This document shows positions 1 to 9,197 of a stretch of DNA of 64,000 nucleotides, in pieces. Source of the DNA: Myroides sp. JBRI-B21084. GTDB lineage: Bacteria > Bacteroidota > Bacteroidia > Flavobacteriales > Flavobacteriaceae. The translations under genes were made by a program, and so were the position numbers. The notes under the pieces are model-generated. The model did no database searches, was not told where the DNA came from, and was given only the letters and a program-made list of their open reading frames with translations. The stretch is from assembly GCF_030545015.1 (NCBI RefSeq), contig NZ_CP120653.1, forward strand, positions 1,922,001 through 1,986,000. Direction: 5' to 3'. The stretch's first letter is position 1, and every line of letters starts with the position of its first letter.

Positions 1-352
1 GAATTTCGTGTTCGTTACTCAATTTATTCAAATAACCACAAGCACCAGCTTGTATGTATCTCAAAGCATAAATATCTTCATCATGACCCGAAAATATTAA
101 TATTCTGATATTTGGCTGAAGCTTTTTTATAGTTGATATTAAGTTTAACGAATTTCCATCTGGAAACGAAACATCAAGCATTAATAAGTCAATTGGTTCC
201 GTTTGTACAACTTTCATTACATCGGTTAAATTATCCAATTCATGAATTTTTGCACCGCTATATAACTCTTTCAATATAAACGATATTGATTTGGTTACAA
301 CTCGGTGGTCATCTGCTGTAATAAAAGTAAAGTTGTGTAATTTTTTTTCCAT
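1..352 (-). CDS. Response regulator, receiver domain (partial, runs off the left edge)
   Basis: The first 117 codons of a response regulator are present; the rest lies outside the window. The visible part is a CheY-like receiver domain: acidic pair Asp14-Asp15, phospho-acceptor Asp60 in the segment LLMLDVSFPDG, Ser88 at the usual Thr/Ser position, and Lys110 in GYLNK. The SGHDEDIYALRYIQAGACGY type of segment is typical of the NarL/FixJ class, so a LuxR-type HTH output domain is expected but not seen. It lies 95 bp downstream of a histidine kinase gene on the same strand and is its probable partner. The ATG at 352 is the only in-frame start close to the receiver fold. Confidence 0.88.
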   Translation of the reverse strand, partial: MEKKLHNFTFITADDHRVVTKSISFILKELYSGAKIHELDNLTDVMKVVQTEPIDLLMLDVSFPDGNSLNLISTIKKLQPNIRILIFSGHDEDIYALRYIQAGACGYLNKLSNEHEI

Positions 353-447
353 GTGATTTATAAGGTGTACAATTTACATTGCACGTTTTTGCCCTAGTGT
401 TATTTAAACAATATAATATTTTAGTCTTAATTTACTTTTGTAATATT

Positions 448-2196
448 TTATAAAACAATATAAAATGTTACTTCTGTTTCAACGTTTTGTTTGCTTTTAA
501 CATTAATTTTTCCATTAAACAATTCTACAATTTCTTTACAAAGATTTAATCCTAATCCTGCCCCTAAATCTTTAACATCGGCTGCTGCTTTGCCTTGTTG
601 GTAACTATTAAAAATATGCTTTAAATCTTCTTCACTTATGCCGGCACCATTATCTTTTATGGTTACTTTTAAAGTGTGGGTATTGTTTTTACTTTTCTCT
701 ATACCTACCCATGCATGTATCACGCCTTTACGTGTAAATTTATTAGCATTTCCTACAATGTTATAAAATAATTGATGTATTTTAACGATGTCTGATGTAA
801 TCATTACATCATTTTTTACATGGTTTTCTACAATTAATTTATTTTCATTATTTTCAACAAATTGCGTTAACGCTTTTAAAATTTCATCTAATTCTGTTTT
901 TAAATTAAATGTTGATTTATTTAGTGTTAGCTTTTTGTTTTCGTTTTTAGAAAATTCTAAAATTTGATTGGCTAATAACGATAATGACTGTGTTGTGAAT
1001 TGTATTGATTTTAACGAATCTTGAACGTCTTCATCGGTTACTTGCTTACTAATTCCACGCGTATAAATTGATATAATATTTAAAGGCGATCTTATTTCGT
1101 GGCTTATCATTCCAACAATTCTATTTTTAAAATTTAAGTTTTGTTGAATTTTCTTTTGTGCTTTAACCAAGTTACTTTCGTACATAAATGCTAACCTGGT
1201 TAAAAAAGCTAATAATATTGATATTAGAACAATTAAACCAATTAAACCAATTACGGCATAATTGCGTATTTGCTTGTTTTGTTGGTATTGATCTTGAAAT
1301 TTTTTACGTGCATCGTTGGTAAAAGATACTAAAATATCGTTATACTTTGTTAGCAGCATGTTACTGTACGATAACAATTCTGAATTTACATTGAAAAAAT
1401 TAGTGTCTTGATTTTTACTGTTATTTTTTACCGTTGCTAATTTTTTCTTATAATTTAAAAATTCTTTTTGGTAATAATCATTAGTTGTTTTAAACAGGTT
1501 TTGAATTTGTTCTTCAATACTTCCTGAACTAACGTTTTTACCTTGACGAACTGTTAAAACTACTTTCGATTTTTCTTTTTGTACATCAACTTTACCCGAA
1601 ATAGCACTTCCTAATCTAGAGAATAATCCCTTTTTTTGAACACTATCAACAGATACAGATGTTTCTACATTTAAACTATCTATAACATCATCGTATTTTA
1701 TAGCGTTAATTTTAAACAAACCTTCATTTGTTTGTACACTTGGCTTAATTTCTACTTTACGTAACGAATCTATTTTTTTGTTAATATCGTTTACCGAAGT
1801 TTGCAACCCTTTATCTTTGTTTAAATACATTGAAAAAGTTGAACTTTTATCGGCCGTATGAACTAAGTTTTTAATGTTTTTATTTAGACTATCAAGCGCT
1901 TCATTGTACTTCACCAAATACTTTTCGTCTTTGGTTTGCATATAATATTGCAAATTATATTGCGCAGTAATATAATCGTTTTTAGTTAAATCGCTAAAGT
2001 GCTTTGCTTGTTCAGAAATGTGCATTTCAGCCTCAATTTCTTCAAGTTTAGGCTCATTAAAAATTTCATTATAAACAATTACCAATAATAAAATTTGAAA
2101 AACAATTACACTTACAACCAAAGTATAATGCACTGCTTTACGGTATTTAAAACTACCTTTTTTAAAGTTTAATTCATTAACTTTTTCTATTTCCAA
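448..2196 (-). CDS. Membrane sensor histidine kinase
   Basis: This is a 582-residue sensor kinase for the adjacent response regulator. Membrane segments lie at about 21-43 and 312-334 and enclose a roughly 270-residue extracytoplasmic sensor region of no recognised family, rich in Lys, Asn and predicted helix. The cytoplasmic part has an HisKA domain with His366 in MISHEIRSPLN, then an HATPase domain with the N box around Asn479-Asn485, G1 box DNGAG (515-519) and G2 box GAGLGL (545-550). There is no HAMP domain that I can recognise and no attached receiver, so it is a classical kinase. The stimulus is unknown. The gene is upstream of its likely regulator in a two-gene leftward operon. Confidence 0.9.
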   Translation of the reverse strand: MEIEKVNELNFKKGSFKYRKAVHYTLVVSVIVFQILLLVIVYNEIFNEPKLEEIEAEMHISEQAKHFSDLTKNDYITAQYNLQYYMQTKDEKYLVKYNEALDSLNKNIKNLVHTADKSSTFSMYLNKDKGLQTSVNDINKKIDSLRKVEIKPSVQTNEGLFKINAIKYDDVIDSLNVETSVSVDSVQKKGLFSRLGSAISGKVDVQKEKSKVVLTVRQGKNVSSGSIEEQIQNLFKTTNDYYQKEFLNYKKKLATVKNNSKNQDTNFFNVNSELLSYSNMLLTKYNDILVSFTNDARKKFQDQYQQNKQIRNYAVIGLIGLIVLISILLAFLTRLAFMYESNLVKAQKKIQQNLNFKNRIVGMISHEIRSPLNIISIYTRGISKQVTDEDVQDSLKSIQFTTQSLSLLANQILEFSKNENKKLTLNKSTFNLKTELDEILKALTQFVENNENKLIVENHVKNDVMITSDIVKIHQLFYNIVGNANKFTRKGVIHAWVGIEKSKNNTHTLKVTIKDNGAGISEEDLKHIFNSYQQGKAAADVKDLGAGLGLNLCKEIVELFNGKINVKSKQNVETEVTFYIVL

Positions 2197-2592
2197 AATA
2201 ATTTAGTCTATTAAATTTATATATCACTATTTTTTTAAATACTATTATTCAAAGTATTTAACTGCCTATTAATTAAACTACTAATTGCTTATTATTTAAA
2301 ATTATTATGGTAAAGTGTTTTTCAAAAAAATGGTTTATTTTAATTTACAAATATATAAAATTTAAATAATTAAACAGGTAGTGAATTATTCTAAATTAGG
2401 TTTTTATGATTTGTATTTGTTTTATATCATACGCATATTTATGTTATTTTCTTTTAAATATACAAAATTTAAACGAATAACATAAAAATAGTATTAATTT
2501 TTTAATAAATAGTTGTTTTGTTTGATTTTTAAGTTTTGATAATTTATTATGAATTTTTCTTTTATTTATTGAAAAAAATGTAATTAAAAAGA
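2197..2592. other. Gene-free AT-rich spacer
   Basis: This 396-bp stretch lies between the kinase start and the end of the helicase gene, both leftward. It is extremely AT-rich and has no ORF with coding character. A TATATTTG on the minus strand (2355-2348) matches the Bacteroidota -7 element and could serve the kinase gene, but no TTG was found at the expected -33 distance. I see no clear terminator hairpin for the helicase. Confidence 0.5.
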
Positions 2593-4842
2593 CTATTTAG
2601 TATTATTTGATGCTTTATAAAGGCGTAATTCGTCCCAAGAAAAAGCATCACCAATTTCAGATTTTATTTCGGTTAGCGTTTTTTCTTCGTTTTTTTCGAA
2701 TATTTTTTGTAGTTGCAACAGTTTCTTTTTCGATAATACTTCGGTAATATCAATTTGCTCCTCAGCAATTAATCTAGTAATATGTTGATATATTGTACCC
2801 GCAGATAGTTTTCTTTGGGTAGCAATTTGTTCAACAGTAAGTTTTTGTTTAAATAAAACCAAAGTTTTATTGGTTGTACTTTCTTTAACCGCTTTTGGTT
2901 TCGATTTTTTTTTGGTTTCTTCTATCTCATCATCATCACTAACCAAAAGCTGCTTTCGTAACGTTTCATGAATTGTTGTTAAATGATTTAGTTTGTAAAC
3001 ACTTTGCTCTTTGGTTTGTAAATTTTGGTTTGTAAATAATTCATCTTTTACAAATAATTCAACCATTTTATTAGTTTTAAGCAATTTTAAAACCATTTTA
3101 ATATGTTGGTCTTCAAAAGTGCGTAATTGTTCGGTAAAAAGCACAAAACCCTTTTTCTTTTTAGATTGTTCTAATACAAACAAAGTATCAAAAGCCAATT
3201 CATCTAATTTTGGATAAAAATATGTGTACGCTTTTGTAAAACGTTGTTGTAAAAAATCGATTCTAAAATCGGGTGCTGTAAAAATAGTATGTAACTCATT
3301 TAAAAACTGCAAACCTACTTTATGCAATTGTTCTAATAAACTATTTTGCTTTTCGGCCCAAGATTTATAAACTTTTCTGGTAGCATTAGCATCGGGCACC
3401 CAAGTTTCAATCCATTTGTAAAAGTCGTTAAATTGTTGTTGCCAATAAAACGTATCGTAAATTTGTTGCCATAAATACACCATTTTACTTTGTAACAATA
3501 CATTGTTATGCAGTATTTGTGTACTTAAATTGGTAAAATGTATAATATTTTCATCGGCATTTAATTGTTTAAAAACTACCGGCTTTGTTAAAACCAAACC
3601 TTGTAAAGTACGTAAACGCGATAAAGCCACATATGCTTGCCCACTCATAAACACATCGTTAATATCTAAAACAGCTTTATCAAACGTTAGTCCTTGTGAT
3701 TTATGAACAGTAATTGCCCAAGCCAATTTTAAGGGATATTGTACAAAAGTACCCAAAACTTCTTCTTCAATTTCTTTGGTTTGATCGTTTAAAACGTAAC
3801 GTACATTTTGCCATTCATATTTTTCAACGGTAATTTTTACGTTGTCTTCAGGTAAATACACTTCAATTTCGTTTTCAGATACATAAAAAACAGTTCCAAT
3901 TTTTCCATTATAATAACGTTTTTCAAAACTTAAATCGTTTTTAACAAACATTACTTGAGCTCCTTTTTTTAAAACCAATTCGTTTTCTAAAGGATACATT
4001 TTATCGGGAAAATCGCCAATAATTTCGGGTAAAAACACAAATTCATTCCCTTTTAAAATAGCCAATTGGTTGGCATTCATTTCATCGGCTTTACGGTTGT
4101 GTGTAGTAAGTGTTATATAACCTTTATTTTGTTGATAATCAAAATGTTCGTTAACTTGTTTTACTAATAAATCGTAATCAAAAGCTGTGAGTGTATTGCT
4201 TCTAAAATTGTTTAATAGTTTTATAAAATTAGCATCATCTTGACGGTAAATTTTAGTTAATTCAATACAAATAGGCAATTCGGTTTGCATTACCCATGCA
4301 TTAAAAAAATAAATACCGTTGTAAAAATTTTTAAGTACATTCCATTCATTTTGTTTAACTACTGGCGGCAACTGCCACAAATCGCCAATAAATAAAACCT
4401 GTACACCACCAAATGGTTCAACCGATTTGCGTATAGATTGTAGCAATTCGTTCATAGCATCTAACACATCAGCACGCAACATAGAAACTTCATCAATAAC
4501 TAAAAGTTCTAAACTTTTAATAATGTTTTGTTTGGTTTGTTGCATTTTAAAATGCCTTTTTATAGTATGTTTGGTTTCAAAATACAAACCATTTAATGAA
4601 TTTTTATAATCGGTTGTTGGTATATACGAAGCAAACGGCAACTGAAAAAACGAATGTATAGTTACACCACCCGCATTTAGTGCTGCTATACCAGTAGGCG
4701 CAACAACTACCGTATTTTTATGCGTAGTTTTTAAAATAGTTTTAAGCAAAGTAGTTTTACCTGTACCTGCTTTACCGGTTAAAAAAACATTTTTATTGGT
4801 GTGCTGTATGTATTGTAAAACTAATTGTGCTTCGGGTGTCAT
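2593..4842 (-). CDS. Pif1-like superfamily 1B DNA helicase with C-terminal HTH
   Basis: A 749-residue ATP-dependent DNA helicase of the Pif1/RecD2-like group. Visible motifs: Walker A GKAGTGKTT (23-31), VVAPTGIAALNAGG (motif Ia region), Walker B with DEVS at 117-120, GDLWQLPPV (motif III), the conserved AWAITVHKSQGLTFDKAVLD (motif V) and YVALSRLRTLQGL (motif VI). The C-terminal part carries a helix-turn-helix segment near 680-710 (VEQIATQRKLSAGTIYQHI), as in the HTH_40 domain found at the end of many Bacteroidota helicases. Such enzymes unwind 5' to 3' and act in repair, G-quadruplex or replication-fork processing; the exact role here is not shown. It stands alone, with a terminator of the upstream ompH-like gene just before its start. 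Confidence 0.9.
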   Translation of the reverse strand: MTPEAQLVLQYIQHTNKNVFLTGKAGTGKTTLLKTILKTTHKNTVVVAPTGIAALNAGGVTIHSFFQLPFASYIPTTDYKNSLNGLYFETKHTIKRHFKMQQTKQNIIKSLELLVIDEVSMLRADVLDAMNELLQSIRKSVEPFGGVQVLFIGDLWQLPPVVKQNEWNVLKNFYNGIYFFNAWVMQTELPICIELTKIYRQDDANFIKLLNNFRSNTLTAFDYDLLVKQVNEHFDYQQNKGYITLTTHNRKADEMNANQLAILKGNEFVFLPEIIGDFPDKMYPLENELVLKKGAQVMFVKNDLSFEKRYYNGKIGTVFYVSENEIEVYLPEDNVKITVEKYEWQNVRYVLNDQTKEIEEEVLGTFVQYPLKLAWAITVHKSQGLTFDKAVLDINDVFMSGQAYVALSRLRTLQGLVLTKPVVFKQLNADENIIHFTNLSTQILHNNVLLQSKMVYLWQQIYDTFYWQQQFNDFYKWIETWVPDANATRKVYKSWAEKQNSLLEQLHKVGLQFLNELHTIFTAPDFRIDFLQQRFTKAYTYFYPKLDELAFDTLFVLEQSKKKKGFVLFTEQLRTFEDQHIKMVLKLLKTNKMVELFVKDELFTNQNLQTKEQSVYKLNHLTTIHETLRKQLLVSDDDEIEETKKKSKPKAVKESTTNKTLVLFKQKLTVEQIATQRKLSAGTIYQHITRLIAEEQIDITEVLSKKKLLQLQKIFEKNEEKTLTEIKSEIGDAFSWDELRLYKASNNTK

Positions 4843-4880
4843 TTTGTAAATATTTACAGTTGCAATTTAATCATAAAAAC

Positions 4881-4916
4881 AAAAAAAACCCGTAACATTT
4901 AAATATTACAGGTTTT
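4881..4916 (-). terminator. Rho-independent terminator of the OmpH-like gene
   Basis: Read leftward, an 11-bp imperfect stem (AAAACCTGTAA with TTACGGGTTTT) is followed by a run of T. It lies 20 bp after the stop codon of the OmpH-like gene and just before the helicase start. Confidence 0.75.
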
Positions 4917-4935
4917 GTAGTTTGTAAATTAAAAA

Positions 4936-5565
4936 CTATTTTTTAGTTTCCTTTTTCTCTGTTTTAGCAGGCTCGTCTTTTTCAGTTTCAACTTTTCTAC
5001 CCGTTTTTTCCTCGTACTGTTTATGTAATAAGTCTAAAACTTCCTGAGTTAAATCGTATTGTTCTTTAGCATATAAAACCGATGCTGCATCGCCCGTTCC
5101 ATAAATATAATCGTAGCCTTTTTCTTTACCATAGTTTTTAATGAATTTCTTCATTCTAGAAACCATTGAATCGCGTTCAACAGCACTTTCGTCTTGAAAC
5201 TTCTTCATATAATTTTGTTCCTTATCTGCTAAAGTTTGTTGACGACGTTCTAATTCTGCCTGACGTTTTTGTGCCCATTCCATACCTTTTGTTTGCGCCG
5301 ATTTTTGTAAATCTAATACATCGTTCTGGAATCTACGAGCATCGCTTTCTAATTCATTTTTCATTTTATCAGACATTGTTTTGAATTTAGCTTCAAAATC
5401 TTTGAACTCCTGATAATCTTTCATTAATACTTCCGTATCTATATATGCTGTTTTTAAAGCACCTGTTTGTTCTGCGCTTTTAGAATCGTTTCCTTTTTCT
5501 GCTGTTTCTTTATTGCATGCCATTAAAGTAAAAACTGCTGCAACTAACACCATTATTTTTTTCAT
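4936..5565 (-). CDS. OmpH/Skp-like periplasmic chaperone lipoprotein
   Basis: A 209-residue lipoprotein: the N-terminal signal ends in the lipobox LMAC with Cys17. The mature part has the OmpH (Skp) family pattern, beginning AYIDTEVLMKDYQEFKDFE and continuing into a long charged coiled coil (about 60-150), then a short alpha/beta end with YGKEKGYDYIYGTGDA and LYAKEQYDLTQEVLDLL. Skp-family proteins hold unfolded outer-membrane proteins in the periplasm. Lipid anchoring and the Lys/Glu-rich tail (about 185-209) are common variations in Bacteroidota. It is monocistronic, with its own terminator. TACTTTTG on the minus strand (5605-5598) could be the -7 element, without a clear -33 TTG. Confidence 0.85.
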   Translation of the reverse strand: MKKIMVLVAAVFTLMACNKETAEKGNDSKSAEQTGALKTAYIDTEVLMKDYQEFKDFEAKFKTMSDKMKNELESDARRFQNDVLDLQKSAQTKGMEWAQKRQAELERRQQTLADKEQNYMKKFQDESAVERDSMVSRMKKFIKNYGKEKGYDYIYGTGDAASVLYAKEQYDLTQEVLDLLHKQYEEKTGRKVETEKDEPAKTEKKETKK

Positions 5566-5776
5566 AGATGGTTATTTTTTAAAATTTTAATTTTCAACAA
5601 AAGTATTTAAAATTCTTTAATTTGATTTATTATAGAAAATTTAAATACAATTTTAATTTTTAATTATTTCTATTTATAAAAAACGAATGCTATATTTTCG
5701 TTTTAAAGGATTTTTAGATTTTTTTGATATGGATATTCATTTTAATATAAAATCGTTTAAAAAAAACTATTTAAAA

Positions 5777-6616
5777 TTATTTTTTTAAAATATAGATGTG
5801 CGATGAATACTCATTTTTAAAAAAACCATACAAATTTGATACAAATCCTATAAAAAAAGCTTTTAATACATTTTTACTATTGCTTTTATACTTTTCAGAT
5901 AATAACGAAACATAAAAACTATCAAAATACATAGGTTTTATATGCATAAGTTTAAATTGATGTTGTATACCTATTTTTTTTAAAGACTTTTTACTAAAAT
6001 GCCAAAGATGTCTAGGTACATCCCAAGCAGCCCAGTATTGTTTATAATACTTTGCATCGTACGATTTATAATTGGGAACTGCAATAACTAAAATCCCATC
6101 TTCTTTTAAGTGATTTTTAAAAAATGTAAAATATTCATTTAAATCAGTTACGTGTTCTAACACATGCCAAAGTGTAATAACATCAAACAAATCATTGTTT
6201 ATTTCTTTAATAGATTTTTTTACAGTTACATTTTTATTTTGTGTTAAATTACGTGCAGTTGTATTTGGTTCTACCCCTACTCCTTGTACTGAAAATGTAT
6301 CAATTCCATACTTTAAAAAATCACCTGTTCCGCATCCTATATCTAAAACTTTTAGGTATTGCTTATTAGTTTGTTTTTTAATTAAATTCCACTTGCTTTT
6401 TATAGTGTAGTTTTTTACTAATTGATATACTTTTTCAAACCAATTTCTAGTTCCATCGGTATGAGAAATATAATCTGCACTTTGATAATAACTATCTAAT
6501 TTATCAAAAGAAGTAAATTTGGTTTCGTACATTTCAAATGCATCGTTGTAAACTAATTCAAATTTTTCTTTTGAAACACTATAATCTGTAAGTATTTGTT
6601 TTGATTTTATCGACAT
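5777..6616 (-). CDS. Class I SAM-dependent methyltransferase
   Basis: A 279-residue methyltransferase. Motif I VLDIGCGTG is at about 90-98 with the acidic motif II (GVEPN) after it, and DVITLWHVLEHVTD is a typical motif IV region; the later stretch with AVPNYKSYDAKYYKQYWAAWDVPRHLWHFS is common in cell-surface or O-antigen related Bacteroidota methyltransferases. The substrate is unknown. A longer reading starting with TTG at 6655 would add MFHVEQ, but those codons are simply the parS site at 6639-6654, so I take the ATG at 6616. It follows mnmG on the same strand and may be co-transcribed with it. Confidence 0.8.
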   Translation of the reverse strand: MSIKSKQILTDYSVSKEKFELVYNDAFEMYETKFTSFDKLDSYYQSADYISHTDGTRNWFEKVYQLVKNYTIKSKWNLIKKQTNKQYLKVLDIGCGTGDFLKYGIDTFSVQGVGVEPNTTARNLTQNKNVTVKKSIKEINNDLFDVITLWHVLEHVTDLNEYFTFFKNHLKEDGILVIAVPNYKSYDAKYYKQYWAAWDVPRHLWHFSKKSLKKIGIQHQFKLMHIKPMYFDSFYVSLLSEKYKSNSKNVLKAFFIGFVSNLYGFFKNEYSSHIYILKK

Positions 6617-6638
6617 ATCTTCTAAATAAAAAAGAGTT

Positions 6639-6654
6639 TGTTCCACGTGAAACA
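6639..6654. other. parS: parS site 1 (ParB-binding centromere site)
   Basis: The 16-mer TGTTCCACGTGAAACA matches the well-known ParB/Spo0J binding consensus (palindrome around CACGTG). It lies between mnmG and the methyltransferase gene, 3 bp after the mnmG stop. Confidence 0.88.
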
Positions 6655-6657
6655 AAC

Positions 6658-8535
6658 CTATCTTCCCATATGAATTAAAAGTATTGAAATATCCGAAGGT
6701 GCTACGCCACTAATACGCGATGCTTGCGATATAGTAACAGGACGTATCTTTTTTAATTTTTCTTTAGCTTCATAAGACATTGATTTAATTTTATCAAAAT
6801 CAAAATTCTCAGGAATACGTACATCTTCTAACCTATTCAGTTTATCTGCATTATTTTTTTCCTTTTCAATATACCCAGAATACTTAACTTGAATAATAGC
6901 TTGATCAATAATTTCTTGATCTAATGCATGAGTATTTATATATTCTTTTACTCCTTCAAAGCGTAAAATATCAGCATCAGCTAACTGAGGACGCGAAAAT
7001 ACTTTAAACATTTTATCAGGTTGTTTCATTGGTTCACTTAGCTTTTCTTCTAATATAGGATTTGCTTCAACTGGCTTTACCGATGTTTCCTTAAAATATT
7101 GTACAAATTTCTCTGATGCATCAAGCTTATACTCCATTCTTTTTAAACGATCAACTCGAGCTAAACCTATTTCAAAACCTTTAGGTGTTAACCTAAAATC
7201 GGCGTTATCTTGGCGTAACAATGTTCTATATTCTGCGCGTGAAGTAAACATACGGTAAGGTTCCTCAGTACCTTTTGTAATTAAATCATCAATTAGAACA
7301 CCAATATAAGCTTCGTTTCTTTTTAAAATAAAAGGTTCTTTATTTTGTACTTTTAAAGCAGCATTGATACCTGCCATTAAACCTTGCGCAGCAGCTTCTT
7401 CATATCCTGTTGTACCATTAATTTGTCCTGCAAAAAACAAACCTTCAACCAATTTAGTTTCTAAAGTATGTTTTAGCTGTGTAGGCGGGAAATAATCGTA
7501 TTCAATAGCATATCCAGGTCTAAAAAACTTCACTTTTTCAAAACCTACAACGCTGCGTAAAGCTTTAAATTGTACATCTTCTGGTAACGATGTTGAAAAA
7601 CCATTTACATATACTTCAACTGTATTCCAACCTTCTGGTTCTACAAAAAGTTGATGGCGGTCTTTATCAGCGAAACGATTAATTTTATCTTCAATAGATG
7701 GGCAATAACGTGGACCTAAACTTTGAATTCTACCATTAAACATTGGCGAACGATCAAAGCCTTCACGCAATAAATTATGTACTTCAGGCGATGTATAAGT
7801 CATGTAACAAGAACGCTGCTGTTGCAATGGTTTTGTTACATCGGAATAAGAAAATTTCTGAGGAATAGTATCACCAGGTTGTTCTTCCATTTTTGAATAA
7901 TCTAACGATCTGCCATCAACACGTGGTGGTGTTCCCGTTTTCATTCTACCAGCTTCAAAACCTATTTTTACTAAATCTTCAGTGATACCAAATGATGCAC
8001 TTTCACCTGCTCTACCACCACCAAACTGACGTTCTCCAATATGAATCAATCCATTTAAAAAAGTACCATTTGTAAGAACAATAGTTTCTGCTTTAATTTC
8101 TATACCAAGATTAGTTCTAACACCTATAACTTTATAATTTTCTATCAACAGTCCTGAAACCATTTCCTGATAAAAATCTAAATTTTCAGTACCTTCTAAC
8201 ATCATGCGCCAAGTTTCAGCAAAACGCATTCTGTCGCTTTGACAACGTGGCGACCACATAGCAGGACCTTTAGAAATATTCAACATTTTAAACTGTATAG
8301 CCGATTGATCTGATACAATACCAGAGTAACCACCCAAAGCATCAATCTCACGAACTATTTGTCCTTTTGCAATTCCACCCATAGCAGGATTACAACTCAT
8401 TTGGGCAATATTTTGAAGACTCATTGTTACCAATAATGTTTTCATACCCATATTTGCAGCAGCAGCAGCAGCTTCAGAACCAGCATGACCTGCACCAACT
8501 ACAATAACATCATATTTATCTTGAAATATACTCAT
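6658..8535 (-). CDS. mnmG: tRNA uridine-5-carboxymethylaminomethyl modification enzyme MnmG
   Basis: A 625-residue FAD protein that, with MnmE, adds the carboxymethylaminomethyl group to U34 of certain tRNAs. The N-terminal FAD-binding motif is VVGAGHAGSEAA (12-23); other family blocks are SCNPAMGGIAKGQIVREIDALGG, the second nucleotide-binding area with GTFLNGLIHIGERQFGGGRAGE, and the C-terminal helical domain with RPVTISQASRISGVAPSDIS, all characteristic of MnmG. Length is normal for the family. The start ATG at 8535 abuts parS site 2. The gene sits in the order ybeY-mnmG-methyltransferase on the minus strand with 37 bp after ybeY. mnmG lies near the replication origin in many bacteria. Confidence 0.97.
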   Translation of the reverse strand: MSIFQDKYDVIVVGAGHAGSEAAAAAANMGMKTLLVTMSLQNIAQMSCNPAMGGIAKGQIVREIDALGGYSGIVSDQSAIQFKMLNISKGPAMWSPRCQSDRMRFAETWRMMLEGTENLDFYQEMVSGLLIENYKVIGVRTNLGIEIKAETIVLTNGTFLNGLIHIGERQFGGGRAGESASFGITEDLVKIGFEAGRMKTGTPPRVDGRSLDYSKMEEQPGDTIPQKFSYSDVTKPLQQQRSCYMTYTSPEVHNLLREGFDRSPMFNGRIQSLGPRYCPSIEDKINRFADKDRHQLFVEPEGWNTVEVYVNGFSTSLPEDVQFKALRSVVGFEKVKFFRPGYAIEYDYFPPTQLKHTLETKLVEGLFFAGQINGTTGYEEAAAQGLMAGINAALKVQNKEPFILKRNEAYIGVLIDDLITKGTEEPYRMFTSRAEYRTLLRQDNADFRLTPKGFEIGLARVDRLKRMEYKLDASEKFVQYFKETSVKPVEANPILEEKLSEPMKQPDKMFKVFSRPQLADADILRFEGVKEYINTHALDQEIIDQAIIQVKYSGYIEKEKNNADKLNRLEDVRIPENFDFDKIKSMSYEAKEKLKKIRPVTISQASRISGVAPSDISILLIHMGR

Positions 8536-8551
8536 TGTTCCACGTGAAACA
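8536..8551. other. parS: parS site 2 (ParB-binding centromere site)
   Basis: TGTTCCACGTGAAACA, identical to site 1, immediately upstream of the mnmG start codon. ParB bound here could also affect mnmG expression. Confidence 0.88.
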
Positions 8552-8572
8552 TTTTAATTAATGAAATAAAAA

Positions 8573-8992
8573 TTATTGTTCCACGTGGAACATATTAATT
8601 TTTTCTTGTTCTTTTAAACGCATTAATTGTGCGTCTTCTTCAGTTTTATCCTTATAACCACAGTAATGTAAAACACCATGACTCATAACTCTTAATAACT
8701 CATTCTGGAACGATACCTCGTATTCTTTTGCATTCTCTTCAATTCGTTCTACCGAAATAAATATATCTCCTGAAATTAAATCACCAATACAGTAATCAAA
8801 GCTTATAATATCAGTTAGCGTATCGTGCTGTAAATACTCTAAATTAATTTTATGTAAATATTCATCATCACAAAAAATGTAATTTATTTCTCCTGCTTCT
8901 TTATCCTCAGATTCAATTATAGCATCAATCCATTCCTCGTAAATAGCTTCATTTTCCAGCGTAAAAGTGGTTTCGTAATTAAAAATTACCAT
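8573..8992 (-). CDS. ybeY: Endoribonuclease YbeY (rRNA maturation factor)
   Basis: A 139-residue metal-dependent RNase that helps mature 16S rRNA. The family core is visible: LQHDTLTDIISFDY (54-67), GDIFIS (75-80), and the metal motif HGVLHYCGYKDKTEED with His105 and His109. The third ligand position, normally His, is Asp115. The last codons read MFHVEQ and are supplied by parS site 3, so the C-terminal tail is dictated by the centromere site. TAACTTTG on the minus strand (9022-9015) is a plausible -7 promoter element 23 bp before the start, without a clear -33. It heads the ybeY-mnmG-methyltransferase group. Confidence 0.93.
   Translation of the reverse strand: MVIFNYETTFTLENEAIYEEWIDAIIESEDKEAGEINYIFCDDEYLHKINLEYLQHDTLTDIISFDYCIGDLISGDIFISVERIEENAKEYEVSFQNELLRVMSHGVLHYCGYKDKTEEDAQLMRLKEQEKINMFHVEQ
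8577..8592. other. parS: parS site 3, inside the 3' end of ybeY
   Basis: TGTTCCACGTGGAACA is a perfect 16-bp palindrome and a classic Bacteroidota-type parS. It overlaps the last codons of ybeY and is 25 bp from site 2. Confidence 0.88.
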
Positions 8993-9127
8993 AATTTTTA
9001 GATTAAAATACTTGCAAAGTTACAACGAAACTAAAAAAGGTATCTAAAAATAATAATAAAATATATAAAATATTGAATATCAAATATTTAAATAAATATT
9101 CTATTAAAGATCCACACAATCTATATA

Positions 9128-9197
9128 AACATTTAACTATTTACCTATATACCCCTATCACCTTTTAACCATTTAACTATTTACTTATATAACCCTA
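9128..9197. repeat. 40-bp-period direct repeat in the candidate origin region
   Basis: The 20-mer ATTTAACTATTTACCTATAT at 9131 recurs at 9171 with one change (ATTTAACTATTTACTTATAT), followed by ACCCCTA and AACCCTA. An AGATCCAC block lies beside each copy (9108 and 9197-9204 region). This looks like an iteron-type pair. Confidence 0.7.

Noticed and set aside
6617..6655. TTG start of the methyltransferase at 6655, adding MFHVEQ to its N-terminus
   Set aside because: Those codons are the parS site; the ATG at 6616 gives a normal protein, and the same peptide appears at the end of ybeY for the same reason.
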